DNA of 64,000 nucleotides from NCBI RefSeq assembly GCF_014054725.1, contig NZ_CP059563.1:534868-598867 (forward strand), in the 5' to 3' direction. This DNA comes from Conchiformibius steedae. Lineage in GTDB: Bacteria > Pseudomonadota > Gammaproteobacteria > Burkholderiales > Neisseriaceae. Both the position numbers and the translations under genes were made by a program. Of the stretch, positions 49,792-58,742 are shown one piece after another. How positions within the stretch are numbered: position 1 is the stretch's first letter; each line of letters opens with the position of its first letter. The notes under the pieces are model-generated. The model worked only from the letters and a program-made list of their open reading frames with translations. It did no database searches and had not been told where the DNA came from.

Positions 49792-50652
49792 CTATTTTAA
49801 CCAATCTGCCAAGCGTTCCAACAGACTTTTTTCTTTTTCGGGCTGATGGGCATCGGCAAGGGCGGGCAGTTCGGCGGGTGCGGGCGGGGGCGGCGGCGCA
49901 GGGCGGTAAACGGGCAGCGCACCGAAACTTTGCGACACGGGCATCACTTCCAAGCTGTTGACATTAACGTGTTTGGGGCGTTGGTACAGCCACAGCGCGG
50001 TTTCGGCAATATCGTCTGCGCTTAAAGAATCGGTGTCGCGGTACAGGGCATCGGCGCGTTCGCTGTTGCCTTTAAAGCGTACATGAGAAAATTCCGTGCC
50101 GCCGCATAAGCCTGGTTCAATCACGCTTACGCGCACACCCGTACCGTGCAAATCGGCGCGTAAATTCAGGCTGAACTGCTGCACAAAGGCTTTAGTCGCG
50201 CCGTAAACATTGCCCCCCGGATAGGGATAATTCGCCGCGATTGAACCCAAATTGATGATATAACCGTTGCCGCGTTCCACCATTTGCGGCAACACTTGGC
50301 GGGTCAGGTAGCTTAAACCGACAATATTGGTTTGAATCATGGTTTCCCAATCGTCAAAATCGGCTTGGTGGGCGGGGTCTAAACCCAATGCCAATCCTGC
50401 GTTGTTAATCAGGCAGTCGATTTGGCGGAAGGCTTCGGGCAGGTTTTGCAAGCTTGCCAAGGCAGCATCTACCGAATGTTTGTTGCACACATCGGCTTCT
50501 ACCACTTGCAACATACTGCCCAGTTTTTCTTTTAATTCGTTTAATTTTTCGCCGCGCCGTGCCATGCCGATAACGGGATAGCCCGCTTGGACAAAACGGC
50601 GCACCATTGCCGCACCAAAACCTGCCGATGCACCAGTAATCAAAATTGCCAT
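49792..50652 (-). CDS. Short-chain dehydrogenase with proline-rich C-terminal extension
   Basis: A 286-residue SDR of the YdfG-like class. The Rossmann motif GASAGFGAAM, the NNAGLALG motif and the active-site YGATKAFVQQF with Ser in NLGSIAA are complete. The start at 50652 is chosen because an AAGGA site precedes it. After about residue 240 the tail holds a Pro run (RPAPPPPPAPAELP) and an amphipathic end LLERLADWLK, not usual for SDRs, which could bind a partner or membrane. It is the first gene of the SDR-ispF-rpiA unit. Confidence 0.9.
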   Translation of the reverse strand: MAILITGASAGFGAAMVRRFVQAGYPVIGMARRGEKLNELKEKLGSMLQVVEADVCNKHSVDAALASLQNLPEAFRQIDCLINNAGLALGLDPAHQADFDDWETMIQTNIVGLSYLTRQVLPQMVERGNGYIINLGSIAANYPYPGGNVYGATKAFVQQFSLNLRADLHGTGVRVSVIEPGLCGGTEFSHVRFKGNSERADALYRDTDSLSADDIAETALWLYQRPKHVNVNSLEVMPVSQSFGALPVYRPAPPPPPAPAELPALADAHQPEKEKSLLERLADWLK

Positions 50653-50806
50653 GTTTGCTGTTTCCTTGGGTGTGCTGTTGAATAAAAAGGTTGATGCGCC
50701 CAATCATAACACCAACAAAGCAAAATTTTAAGCGGTGCGCCGACAAATCGCCTTGGGCGGGTTTTATGCAGCGGTGGGCTGCTTATGGTAAGATGGGCGT
50801 TGCAGT

Positions 50807-50971
50807 TAGGGCGTGTCCCTATTTACTTATGCGGCGGTGTTTTTGGTATAAACCCGCGTCTGCCGCGTTAAAAATCCTTGCAAGGTGTCCAACCTTGCGC
50901 GGATTTTTGCCTTGCATACGCAGATTTCTACTCAAAAAACCGCTTGGCAAAGCAAATAGGGACACGCCCTA
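50807..50971. mobile_element. 165-bp MITE-like element with perfect 18-bp terminal inverted repeats
   Basis: TAGGGCGTGTCCCTATTT (50807-50824) is the exact reverse complement of the right end (50954-50971). The outer TA may be a duplicated TA target. Inside is a second palindrome (AAAAATCC...TTGCAAGG/ACCTTGC...GGATTTTT around 50870-50907). There is no coding sequence, so it is non-autonomous. It fills most of the gap before the cytochrome c' gene and may supply its leader. Confidence 0.8.
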
Positions 50972-51005
50972 GCATTCACAAATAATTATTTTTAAGGAAC
51001 ACACT

Positions 51006-51524
51006 ATGCATAAATATCTTGTCCTATTGGGTACTGTTTTGGTATTGGGCGCGTGTGGTGGCGAAGCCCCCGCCCCGCAAGCTGCTTCTGCCCCTGCTGC
51101 TTCCGCTGCAGCAGGCACACAAGCAGGCGGACAAACCTTTGCCACAGGCAAGGGCGAACTATCTAAAGAACGCAGTGCTGCGTTTAAATCGTTTATGCCC
51201 ACTTATTCCGATATGGGTAAAATGGCAAAAGGCGATGATGCGTTTGATGAAGAAAAATTTAAAAAATTAGCCGCATCGTTTGCCAAAGAAGCCCGCGCCC
51301 CGTTTGACCATTTTGCCAACGACCCCGATGGCAACGGACGTTCCCTGCCTGCCGTGTGGTTGCAGGCAGATGCTTTTGCGGGCGAGCGCGACCGTTTTTT
51401 CCAAGCTGTTGATGCCTTAAACGAAGCCGCACAAACCAGCAAATTGGACGACATCAAAGCCGCATTCGGTGCAGTCAGCGCATCATGCAAATCCTGCCAC
51501 GAAGCCTTCCGCGCCCCCGAATAA
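51006..51524 (+). CDS. Cytochrome c' lipoprotein
   Basis: A 172-residue lipoprotein (lipobox LGAC, Cys17, then an Ala/Pro linker). The haem site is CKSCH near the C-terminus, and the four-helix layout has KFKKLAASFAKEARAPFDHF in the middle. Cytochrome c' proteins bind nitric oxide and protect cells; a Neisseria homologue (CycP) has this role. AAGGAA precedes the start. Its promoter lies within or right behind the MITE-like element, with no clear FNR box. Confidence 0.92.
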   Translation: MHKYLVLLGTVLVLGACGGEAPAPQAASAPAASAAAGTQAGGQTFATGKGELSKERSAAFKSFMPTYSDMGKMAKGDDAFDEEKFKKLAASFAKEARAPFDHFANDPDGNGRSLPAVWLQADAFAGERDRFFQAVDALNEAAQTSKLDDIKAAFGAVSASCKSCHEAFRAPE

Positions 51525-51630
51525 TCTATATTGCGCCTGATTTCCGCCCGCACGCCCTTGTTGTTGCGGGCGGTTTGTTTGCCGATTGTGCTAAAATAAG
51601 CCCGTTGCGAATTTCTAAAGGACTGTGTCC

Positions 51631-53007
51631 ATGCTTGACAATTTAACCAACCGTTTTAGTAAAATTTTCAAAAACATCCGCGGTCAGGCTACCCTTACCG
51701 AAGACAACATCAAAGCCGCTTTGCGCGAAGTGCGCCTTGCCCTGTTAGAAGCCGATGTTGCCCTGCCGATTGTGAAAGACTTTGTCAATCACATCAAAGA
51801 ACGCGCCCTCGGACACGAAATCGCCGACAACCTCACCCCCGACCAAGCCTTTTTTGGTATTGTAAACGAAGCCTTGGTTGAGTTGATGGGTAAGCAAAAC
51901 AGCGCCTTAAACCTTGCTACCGTTCCCCCCGCCACCATTTTGATGGCAGGTTTGCAGGGCGCGGGTAAAACCACCACCGTGGGCAAGCTGGCGCGTTTGC
52001 TGAAAGAGCAGGACAAGAAAAAGAAAATCCTAACCGTGTCTGCCGACGTGTACCGCCCCGCCGCCATTGAACAGCTTAAATTATTGGCGCAACAGGTAAA
52101 TGTAGATTTTTTCCCGTCTGACCCCACGCAAAAACCCGTAGAAATCGTTCGCGCCGCGCAAGATTACGCCAAAAAGCATTTTTATGACGTGCTGATGGTG
52201 GATACGGCGGGTCGTTTGGCAATTGACGAAGAAATGATGTCGGAAATCAAAGCAGTACACGCTGTATTGAATCCGATTGAGACCCTGTTTGTGGTGGATG
52301 CCATGCTGGGTCAAGATGCCGTCAATACCGCCAAAGCCTTTGATGAAGCCCTGCCGCTGACAGGCGTGATTTTGACCAAAATGGACGGCGACTCGCGCGG
52401 CGGTGCGGCGTTGTCGGTGCGCCAAGTGACGGGCAAACCGATTAAATTTATCGGTATCGGCGAAAAAGTAAACGGGCTTGAACCCTTCCACCCCGACCGC
52501 ATCGCCAGCCGCATTTTGGGCATGGGCGACGTGATGACCCTGATTGAAGACGTGCAAAAGGGCATTGACGAAGAAGTCGCCGCCGATATGGCGAGAAAGC
52601 TCAATAAGGGCAAATCATTTGATTTAAATGATTTTAAAGCACAAATCCAGCAAATGCGCAATATGGGCGGTTTGGAAAACCTATTGTCCAAAATGCCGGG
52701 CGAATTGGGACAGCTGTCCAAACACATTCCCGAAGGCACGGCAGAAAAAGCGATGGGGCATGTGGAAGCCATTATCAATTCCATGACCCCCAAAGAACGC
52801 GCCAATCCCGCCTTGCTTAAAGCCAGCCGCAAACGCCGCATTGCCGCAGGTGCAGGCGTTACCGTGCAGGAAGTCAATAAAATGCTCAAGCAGTTTGAAC
52901 AATCGCAGCAGGTAATGAAAATGTTTAGCGGGCGCAATATGACCAAGCTGATGCGCATGGCAAAAGGCATGAAAGGCTTGTTCCCAAACGGTAAATCGCC
53001 GTTTTAA
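51631..53007 (+). CDS. ffh: Signal recognition particle protein Ffh
   Basis: Ffh (458 aa) binds 4.5S RNA and signal peptides. N domain MLDNLTNRFSKIFKNIRG; G domain with AGLQGAGKTTTVGKLA, DTAGRLAIDEEMM and TKMDGDSRGGAALS; Met-rich M domain (ending in MKMFSGRNMTKLMRMAKGM). ATG 51631 has AAGGAC 8 nt upstream; an adjacent GTG at 51625 is less likely. A DUF971 gene follows 15 bp later. Confidence 0.97.
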   Translation: MLDNLTNRFSKIFKNIRGQATLTEDNIKAALREVRLALLEADVALPIVKDFVNHIKERALGHEIADNLTPDQAFFGIVNEALVELMGKQNSALNLATVPPATILMAGLQGAGKTTTVGKLARLLKEQDKKKKILTVSADVYRPAAIEQLKLLAQQVNVDFFPSDPTQKPVEIVRAAQDYAKKHFYDVLMVDTAGRLAIDEEMMSEIKAVHAVLNPIETLFVVDAMLGQDAVNTAKAFDEALPLTGVILTKMDGDSRGGAALSVRQVTGKPIKFIGIGEKVNGLEPFHPDRIASRILGMGDVMTLIEDVQKGIDEEVAADMARKLNKGKSFDLNDFKAQIQQMRNMGGLENLLSKMPGELGQLSKHIPEGTAEKAMGHVEAIINSMTPKERANPALLKASRKRRIAAGAGVTVQEVNKMLKQFEQSQQVMKMFSGRNMTKLMRMAKGMKGLFPNGKSPF

Positions 53008-53022
53008 CCGGAAAAAATAATC

Positions 53023-53358
53023 ATGATGCCCACAGAAATCCGTTTGCAAAATCAAGGGCGCGTGCTGTTATTGGACTATGGCAGCACGTCTTATGCCCTG
53101 TCTGCCGAATACCTGCGTGTGTATTCGCCCAGTGCCGAAGTGCGCGGACACGGCAAACCCGTTTTGCAAACGGGCAAGCAAGATGTATCGATAACCGCGC
53201 TTGCCCCTGTGGGACATTATGCTGTAAAAATCGTGTTTTCAGACGGACACGACAGCGGTTTGTACGATTGGGCGTATTTACACCGTTTGGCAACAGAATA
53301 CGATGCACTTTGGCAGGATTATCTGCGCCGCGTGCAGCACCATTTAAACGCAAAATAA
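53023..53358 (+). CDS. DUF971 (gamma-butyrobetaine hydroxylase-like N-terminal) protein
   Basis: A 111-residue protein with the usual DUF971 order: PTEIRLQNQGRVLLLDY, YALSAEYLRVYSPSAEV, ISITALAPVGHYAVKI-type segment (here DVSITALAPVGHYAVKIVF) and SGLYDWAYLHRL. The family is widespread in proteobacteria, often beside ubiE or ubiquinone genes, and may act in Fe-S protein work; the role is not proven. It sits between ffh and the rhomboid gene. Confidence 0.9.
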   Translation: MMPTEIRLQNQGRVLLLDYGSTSYALSAEYLRVYSPSAEVRGHGKPVLQTGKQDVSITALAPVGHYAVKIVFSDGHDSGLYDWAYLHRLATEYDALWQDYLRRVQHHLNAK

Positions 53359-53367
53359 GGAATATTA

Positions 53368-54042
53368 ATGAATTTTGCCAATATCAATACATTGGTTTTG
53401 CTTGCCCTGATTGGGCTAACCTGCGTGGTGAGCATGATTGGCTGGAAAAACCAATTTGTGTTTCAGCGTTATCAGTTTCATGTGGGTTCGGTGCTGCGCG
53501 ACAAGCAATACCGCCGCTTAATCACATCGGGATTTTTACACGCCGATGCCATGCACCTGCTGTTTAATATGCTGACGCTGTATTTTTTCGCGCCTGTGAT
53601 GTTGGCGGCGTTTGGTGTGGCGGGATTTTTGATTGTGTATTTCGGTTCTATGCTGGCGGGCAGTGCGTTTTCGCTGTGGCTGTACCGTAACCGTCCGTCT
53701 TACGTAGCAATCGGCGCATCGGGCGCGGTATCGGGGGTGCTGTTTGCATCCATTGCGCTGAATCCGATGATGTCGCTGTTTTTGTTTTTTATCCCGATTC
53801 CGATTCCCGCATGGATTTTTGGCACACTGTATTTTGCTTATTCGGTACACATGATGCTCAACCCGCGCCCGTGGGACAATTTGGGACACGCGGCACATTT
53901 GGGTGGTGCGGTATTCGGTATGCTGTTTGTGCTGCTGCTGGCGTTGCCCTATGTATTGGCAAATGCGCTGTATTTGGGCATTATGCTGATTCCGCTGCTG
54001 TATTTGGGCTATGAACTGCTGTTTGGCAAACGTCGTCCGTAA
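53368..54042 (+). CDS. Rhomboid-family intramembrane serine protease
   Basis: A 224-residue membrane protein with six or seven hydrophobic helices. The catalytic Ser lies in IGASGAVSGVLF (GASG) and the catalytic His in LGHAAHLGGAVFG; HADAMHLLFNMLTL carries the conserved HxxxN-type region. Substrate unknown. AAGG precedes the start and it is 9 bp after the DUF971 gene. Confidence 0.92.
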   Translation: MNFANINTLVLLALIGLTCVVSMIGWKNQFVFQRYQFHVGSVLRDKQYRRLITSGFLHADAMHLLFNMLTLYFFAPVMLAAFGVAGFLIVYFGSMLAGSAFSLWLYRNRPSYVAIGASGAVSGVLFASIALNPMMSLFLFFIPIPIPAWIFGTLYFAYSVHMMLNPRPWDNLGHAAHLGGAVFGMLFVLLLALPYVLANALYLGIMLIPLLYLGYELLFGKRRP

Positions 54043-54102
54043 GCAGGTAGTGGCAAACGGGTTTGCATTTTGAATAAACTGACTTTAGATAAAGAAAGCA
54101 TG

Positions 54103-54846
54103 ATGAATAATCAAGACCAACAAACGCATTTCGGTTATCAAACCGTTCCCGAAAGCGAAAAAGCAGGGCGTGTTGCCCAAGTGTTTCATTCGGTAGCCAA
54201 AAACTACGATTTGATGAATGATGTGATGTCGGGTGGGCTGCACCGTGTGTGGAAACATTTTACCGTGCATACGGCGCGTGTTCCCAAAGGCGGCAAAGTG
54301 CTGGATATTGCAGGGGGAACGGGCGATTTGTCGCGCGGCTGGGCAAAGCGCGTGGGCAAAACAGGCGAAGTGTGGCTGACGGACATCAATTCGTCCATGC
54401 TTACGGTGGGGCGCGACCGTTTATTGGACGAGGGCTTGATTTTGCCTGTTGCGGTGTGCGATGCCGAACAACTGCCTTTCCCCGACAATTATTTTGATTT
54501 AGTGTCGGTGTCGTTTGGTTTGCGGAATATGACACATAAAGAGGTGGCGTTAAAAGAAATGCACCGTGTGTTAAAACCGGGGGGGACGCTGCTGGTGTTG
54601 GAATTTTCCAAAGTTTATGAACCGCTTGAACCTGTTTACGATTTATATTCGTTTAAGCTGCTGCCGCTGATGGGTAAATGGATTGCCAAAGATGCGGACA
54701 GCTATCAGTATTTGGCTGAATCCATCCGCATGCACCCCGACCAAGAAACGCTGAAACAGATGATGTTGGAAGCGGGCTTTGACCAAGTAGATTATCACAA
54801 TATGACAGCAGGCGTGGTGGCGTTGCATAAAGGCGTTAAGTTCTAA
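54103..54846 (+). CDS. ubiE: Ubiquinone/menaquinone C-methyltransferase UbiE
   Basis: UbiE (247 aa) methylates the quinone ring. Motif: [35 protein letters not shown] (motif I), [17 protein letters not shown] and [21 protein letters not shown] 54103 is chosen from two adjacent ATGs; the in-frame TTG at 54070 is weak. It ends the ffh-DUF971-rhomboid-ubiE run, with a terminator right after it. Confidence 0.97.
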   Translation: MNNQDQQTHFGYQTVPESEKAGRVAQVFHSVAKNYDLMNDVMSGGLHRVWKHFTVHTARVPKGGKVLDIAGGTGDLSRGWAKRVGKTGEVWLTDINSSMLTVGRDRLLDEGLILPVAVCDAEQLPFPDNYFDLVSVSFGLRNMTHKEVALKEMHRVLKPGGTLLVLEFSKVYEPLEPVYDLYSFKLLPLMGKWIAKDADSYQYLAESIRMHPDQETLKQMMLEAGFDQVDYHNMTAGVVALHKGVKF

Positions 54847-54848
54847 TT

Positions 54849-54881
54849 AAAAAACCAGATAGTTAGCTATCTGGTTTTTTT
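54849..54881 (+). terminator. Terminator after ubiE
   Basis: An 11-bp stem, AAACCAGATAG with CTATCTGGTTT, has a short loop and a T7 tail. The plsX gene converges 3 bp beyond it, so it may be bidirectional. Confidence 0.9.
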
Positions 54882-54883
54882 GT

Positions 54884-55915
54884 TTAGGCGTTTTCGGCAG
54901 GTGTTGCTGTATTGAGCTTTTGGGCGATGCCTGCTTGGATTTTGTTCAGGCTGTCGGCTTTGGCTTCGTGTAGGGCTTCTTCCAGCGCGTAGGCAAAACC
55001 TATGGCATCGGTGCCGCCGTGGCTTTTAATCACAATGCCGCGCAAACCGAGAAAAATCGCTCCGTTAAAACGGCGCGGGTCCAGCCGCTGTTTAAAGTTG
55101 TTTAAAGCGGGCAGGGCAGCCAGTCCGCCCAATTTGGTAAAGGCATTGCGTTCAAATTCGGCTTTGATTTCGCCACCCATAAATTTTACTGCGCCTTCAA
55201 TGGTTTTTAATACTATATTGCCGACAAAGCCGTCTGCCACCACCACATCCACATCGCCGCCAAAAATTTCATTGCCTTCAATATTGCCGATAAAATTTAA
55301 CGGGCTGTTTTTTAATAGGGAAAAGGTTTCTTTGACGGCTTCCGTGCCTTTGATGTCTTCCGTGCCGATATTGAGCAAACCCACCCGCGCCGTACTGCTT
55401 TGCGGGCGCAGTGCGCCAAACAGTTCGCTGCCCATCACGGCAAACTGAAACAATTGCTGCGGGGTGCAGTCTGTGTTGGCACCCAAATCCAACACCAGCG
55501 TTAAATGTCCGTTGGCAGCGGGCAGAAATTTGGCGATGGCGGGACGGTCAATATTCGGCAAAGTTTTTAAGATAAAACGCGCTGTTGCCATCAGTGCGCC
55601 CGTGTTGCCTGCCGACACCGCCGCTTGTGCCGTACCGTTTTTTACCTGTTCAATGGCAACGCGCATAGACGAATCTTTTTTGTTTTTTAAAGCACTTTGC
55701 GGGGCTTCGTCCATTGCCACCACCTGCGAGGCGTGGCAGATGTCTATTTTCGCGGCAATATCGGTGTGTTCTGCCAAGGCTGCACGCAAACGGCTTTCAT
55801 CGCCCGCCAAAATCAGGCGCACATCGGCATGCCGCCGCAAAAAATCGGCTGCGGCAGGCACGGTTACGTCCAAACCGATGTCGCCGCCCATTGCATCTAC
55901 AGCAAGAGTAATCAT
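54884..55915 (-). CDS. plsX: Phosphate acyltransferase PlsX
   Basis: PlsX (343 aa) makes acyl-phosphate from acyl-ACP for phospholipid synthesis. The start MITLAVDAMGGDIG at 55915 matches the family and has GGAAG upstream; the extension to 55957 is not conserved. VSAGNTGALMATARF and VVVADGFVGNIVLKT are family signatures. Neither fabH nor rpmF is beside it, unlike in many bacteria. Confidence 0.96.
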   Translation of the reverse strand: MITLAVDAMGGDIGLDVTVPAAADFLRRHADVRLILAGDESRLRAALAEHTDIAAKIDICHASQVVAMDEAPQSALKNKKDSSMRVAIEQVKNGTAQAAVSAGNTGALMATARFILKTLPNIDRPAIAKFLPAANGHLTLVLDLGANTDCTPQQLFQFAVMGSELFGALRPQSSTARVGLLNIGTEDIKGTEAVKETFSLLKNSPLNFIGNIEGNEIFGGDVDVVVADGFVGNIVLKTIEGAVKFMGGEIKAEFERNAFTKLGGLAALPALNNFKQRLDPRRFNGAIFLGLRGIVIKSHGGTDAIGFAYALEEALHEAKADSLNKIQAGIAQKLNTATPAENA

Positions 55916-55988
55916 GGGATATCTTCCTTTTTTATCCGACCAAAGGCGTATTAACATTGTAAAACGTGCGCCGCCGTTTGAAAACGAC

Positions 55989-56621
55989 TCACAGGTTTTT
56001 TGCGCCGTATTCGCACAAATCTTGAATCAGACAGCGGGCGCACTGCGGTTTTTGCGCCTTGCAGGTATAACGTCCGTGCAAAATCAGCCAATGGTGCGCG
56101 TCCATTAAAAATTCTTTTGGAACAAAGCGCATCAGCTTGTCTTCCACTTCACGCACGTCTTTACCCGTGGCGATTTTGGTGCGGTTGGATACGCGGAAAA
56201 TATGCGTATCCACAGCCATGACCGCTTGCCCGAAAGCCGTGTTCAGCACCACATTGGCGGTTTTGCGTCCCACACCGGGTAAGGCTTCCAATTCTTCGCG
56301 CGTTTGCGGGACTTCGCCGCCGTGTTTTTCCAGCAGCAAACGGCAGGTTTGCATAATGTGTTTGGATTTGGTTTGGTACAAACCGATGGTTTTCACATAC
56401 TCACGCAGCGTGTCCAAGCCCAAATCCAATATCTGCTGCGGCGTATTGGCAACGGGAAACAGCTTGGCGGTGGCTTTATTCACGCCCACATCGGTTGCCT
56501 GCGCCGACAACAAAACGGCAATCAGCAATTCAAACGGGCTGTTGTAATTCAGTTCGGTGGTGGGGTGTGGATTGGCATCGCGCAAACGGGTAAAGATTTC
56601 GGTGCGTATGGTTTTGTTCAT
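55989..56621 (-). CDS. nth: Endonuclease III
   Basis: Nth (210 aa) excises oxidised pyrimidines. HhH motif [17 protein letters not shown], catalytic Asp in [12 protein letters not shown], catalytic Lys upstream in the [11 protein letters not shown] region, and a Cys4 Fe-S cluster in [17 protein letters not shown]. Start [10 protein letters not shown] at 56621 overlaps the queC stop by 4 nt (ATGA). Normal length. Confidence 0.96.
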   Translation of the reverse strand: MNKTIRTEIFTRLRDANPHPTTELNYNSPFELLIAVLLSAQATDVGVNKATAKLFPVANTPQQILDLGLDTLREYVKTIGLYQTKSKHIMQTCRLLLEKHGGEVPQTREELEALPGVGRKTANVVLNTAFGQAVMAVDTHIFRVSNRTKIATGKDVREVEDKLMRFVPKEFLMDAHHWLILHGRYTCKAQKPQCARCLIQDLCEYGAKNL

Positions 56622-57286
56622 GGTTGTCTGCTTTCCGTGTCGGCGCGTTCTGCCAAATACTCGCGCAAACCGCGTTCGCGCAAAATACAGCTGGGGCATT
56701 CGCCGCAACCGCCTTCCACGCCCAAATAGCAGGTGTGGGTGCGGGTGCGCACAAAATCAAACGCGCCCAATTCGTCTGCCAATGCCCACGTTTGCTTTTT
56801 AGTCAGATACATTAAAGGCGTGTGCAACCGAAACGGATAATCCATTGCCAATTGCAAGGTTTGCTGCATAGAGCGGATAAACTCGGCGCGACAGTCGGGA
56901 TAACCCGAAAAATCGGTTTCGCACACACCGATATAAATATCGTGTATGGCGTGTGATTTGGCAAAAATCGCCGCATACAGTAAAAACAAAGCATTGCGCC
57001 CGTCAACAAAAGTATTGGGCATGCCTTGACTGTTGCTGCTGATGGTGGCGTGGTCGTCCATTAAAGCATTGTGGGTTACGCTTTGCATAACCGACAAATC
57101 CAATACAGTCAGCGGAACATTTAAATCGCGGGCAATGGCAGCGGCTTTGTCCAATTCTACCGCGTGGCGTTGCCCGTAATGGAAGGCGATGGCGCGTACC
57201 TTGCCCGCGCCGTGTTCGCGCAGGGCGAGAAACAGACAAGTGGTGGAATCCTGTCCGCCTGAAAAAACAACCAGAGCTTGAGACAT
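56618..57286 (-). CDS. queC: 7-cyano-7-deazaguanine synthase QueC
   Basis: QueC (222 aa) makes preQ0 for queuosine. The PP-loop reads [17 protein letters not shown], and a Cys-rich Zn region ([15 protein letters not shown]) lies at the end. It overlaps nth by 4 nt and is divergent from dsbB. No other que gene is in the window. Confidence 0.96.
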   Translation of the reverse strand: MSQALVVFSGGQDSTTCLFLALREHGAGKVRAIAFHYGQRHAVELDKAAAIARDLNVPLTVLDLSVMQSVTHNALMDDHATISSNSQGMPNTFVDGRNALFLLYAAIFAKSHAIHDIYIGVCETDFSGYPDCRAEFIRSMQQTLQLAMDYPFRLHTPLMYLTKKQTWALADELGAFDFVRTRTHTCYLGVEGGCGECPSCILRERGLREYLAERADTESRQP

Positions 57287-57393
57287 ACAAACGGCTTAAA
57301 GAAAAAAGCGCGATTATACGCTTTTGTGCTAAAACCGCTGTATCGGGCGAAACAAATGAGGGTAAAATGCCCGATTTTTTATTAGGGGTCAAA

Positions 57394-57879
57394 ATGTATC
57401 GTAAAACGGTGTGGCTGGTGTTTGCTGTGGCGGCGGCGGGTGTGTGTGCGTCTTTATTGGCGCAATATGTGTGGGGCATGAACCCGTGTGTGATGTGTAT
57501 TCAACAGCGTTTGGCATTGGTGGGGATTGCGCTGGTGTCGCCCTTGTGTCTGCTTTTGCCTTTGGCAGCACGGTGGGCGCGTACTGTGGCAGCGGCGGTA
57601 ATTTCTTTGCCTGCTTTGTTTGGGCTGTATATTGCCGTGAAACAAATTCATTTGCAAAGCCTGCCTTTGCTGGAGCAGCCGCCATGCGGTGCGCCGTGGA
57701 CGTTCCGTTTGCGCGGTGCGCCTTTGTTTGACTGGTATGAACCGCTGATTCGCGGCACAGGCGCGTGTGGCGAAGTGTATCGTGTGTTGGGTGTGCCTTT
57801 GGCGTGGTGGAGTGCGGTGTTTTTCAGTGTGGTGTTGGTAGTATTGTGGGCAATGTGGCTGAAAACGCGCAATGTGTAG
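57394..57879 (+). CDS. dsbB: Disulfide bond formation protein DsbB
   Basis: DsbB (161 aa) reoxidises DsbA with quinone. Four membrane helices; the first Cys pair is C32-VM-C35 in NPCVMCIQQR, and the second periplasmic pair is the Cys in QPPCGAPW and GTGACGEVYR. ATG 57394 is chosen; an in-frame ATG at 57367 precedes it but has no membrane-start features and no ribosome site. Confidence 0.95.
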   Translation: MYRKTVWLVFAVAAAGVCASLLAQYVWGMNPCVMCIQQRLALVGIALVSPLCLLLPLAARWARTVAAAVISLPALFGLYIAVKQIHLQSLPLLEQPPCGAPWTFRLRGAPLFDWYEPLIRGTGACGEVYRVLGVPLAWWSAVFFSVVLVVLWAMWLKTRNV

Positions 57880-57960
57880 TCTGATTTTGCCATAGGGCAG
57901 GTGGACGGAGTGGCTTTCTGTTATGATGGCGCATGATTAACCTTGTTTCAGAGAAAAAAG

Positions 57961-58587
57961 ATGTTTAACAATAATACCCATATTTATCAACAGATTTTTG
58001 ACGAGTGTGTCCGCGCCGATGAAGAATTGGACACCGTACAACCTGCCGTCAGTATTTACGGCAGCGCCCGCATTCCCGCCAATACGCCCGAATATGCGTT
58101 TGCCGAGCGTTTGGCACGGCAGTTTGCCGATGCGGGTTTTACCGTGCTGTCGGGTGGTGGACCGGGCATTATGGAAGCAGCAAACAAAGGCGCGTATGCG
58201 GGCAGCGGCATATCGGTGGGGCTGAATATTGTTTTACCACGCGAACAAGTGCCGAATTCCTATCAAAATATCGCCTTACACTTTAACCATTTTGCTTCGC
58301 GCAAAGCCATGTTTGTGCAACACGCCGTGGCGTATGTGATATTACCGGGTGGTTTTGGTACGCTGGACGAATTGTTTGAAACGCTGACGCTGGTGCAAAC
58401 AGGCAAAATTCCGCCACGTCCGATTATTTTGTCGGGCAAAGCGTTTTGGCAGGGGTTGGTGGATTGGTTACGCGAACAGGTATTGGGCAAAGGTTTGATT
58501 TCCGAAAGCGATTTTGCCCTTATCCGCCAAATTGAGCATGAAGAAGAAATCGTGGCTGCGGTACGTGCCGTGTGTATGGGCAGGTAA
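57961..58587 (+). CDS. LOG family (TIGR00730) protein
   Basis: A 208-residue Rossmann-like protein of the LOG/YvdD group. PGGFGTLDELFE and GGGPGIMEAANKGA are the diagnostic signatures. Members hydrolyse nucleoside 5'-monophosphates to bases and ribose-5-phosphate; the plant ones release cytokinin. In this host, nucleotide salvage is the likely role. ATG 57961 is right after an A-rich stretch with a weak site. A small hairpin follows. Confidence 0.93.
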   Translation: MFNNNTHIYQQIFDECVRADEELDTVQPAVSIYGSARIPANTPEYAFAERLARQFADAGFTVLSGGGPGIMEAANKGAYAGSGISVGLNIVLPREQVPNSYQNIALHFNHFASRKAMFVQHAVAYVILPGGFGTLDELFETLTLVQTGKIPPRPIILSGKAFWQGLVDWLREQVLGKGLISESDFALIRQIEHEEEIVAAVRAVCMGR

Positions 58588-58596
58588 ATAAGCGAT

Positions 58597-58620
58597 GCCC
58601 CGACATAGGGGCTTTATTTT
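58597..58620 (+). terminator. Weak terminator after LOG-family gene
   Basis: A 5-bp GCCCC/GGGGC stem (58597-58601 with 58608-58612) is followed by TTTATTTT. Confidence 0.5.
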
Positions 58621-58672
58621 AATTAACAAATAAACCACTGATTTTGTACTTTTATTACATCTGCGTTAAGAT

Positions 58673-58702
58673 TTGAAAAGGTGGGTGGGGAAGGGCTATA
58701 AT
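58673..58702 (+). promoter_or_regulatory. Promoter of the DASS transporter gene
   Basis: TTGAAA (58673-58678) and a perfect TATAAT (58697-58702) have an 18-bp spacer, 40 bp upstream of the start codon. Confidence 0.65.
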
Positions 58703-58742
58703 GCCTGCGTAAACCACAACCCAAGCATTCAAGGAACACGCT

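Noticed and set aside
51006..51524. An FNR-type site before cytochrome c'
   Set aside because: No TTGAT-N4-ATCAA pattern is present upstream; the region is mostly the MITE-like element.
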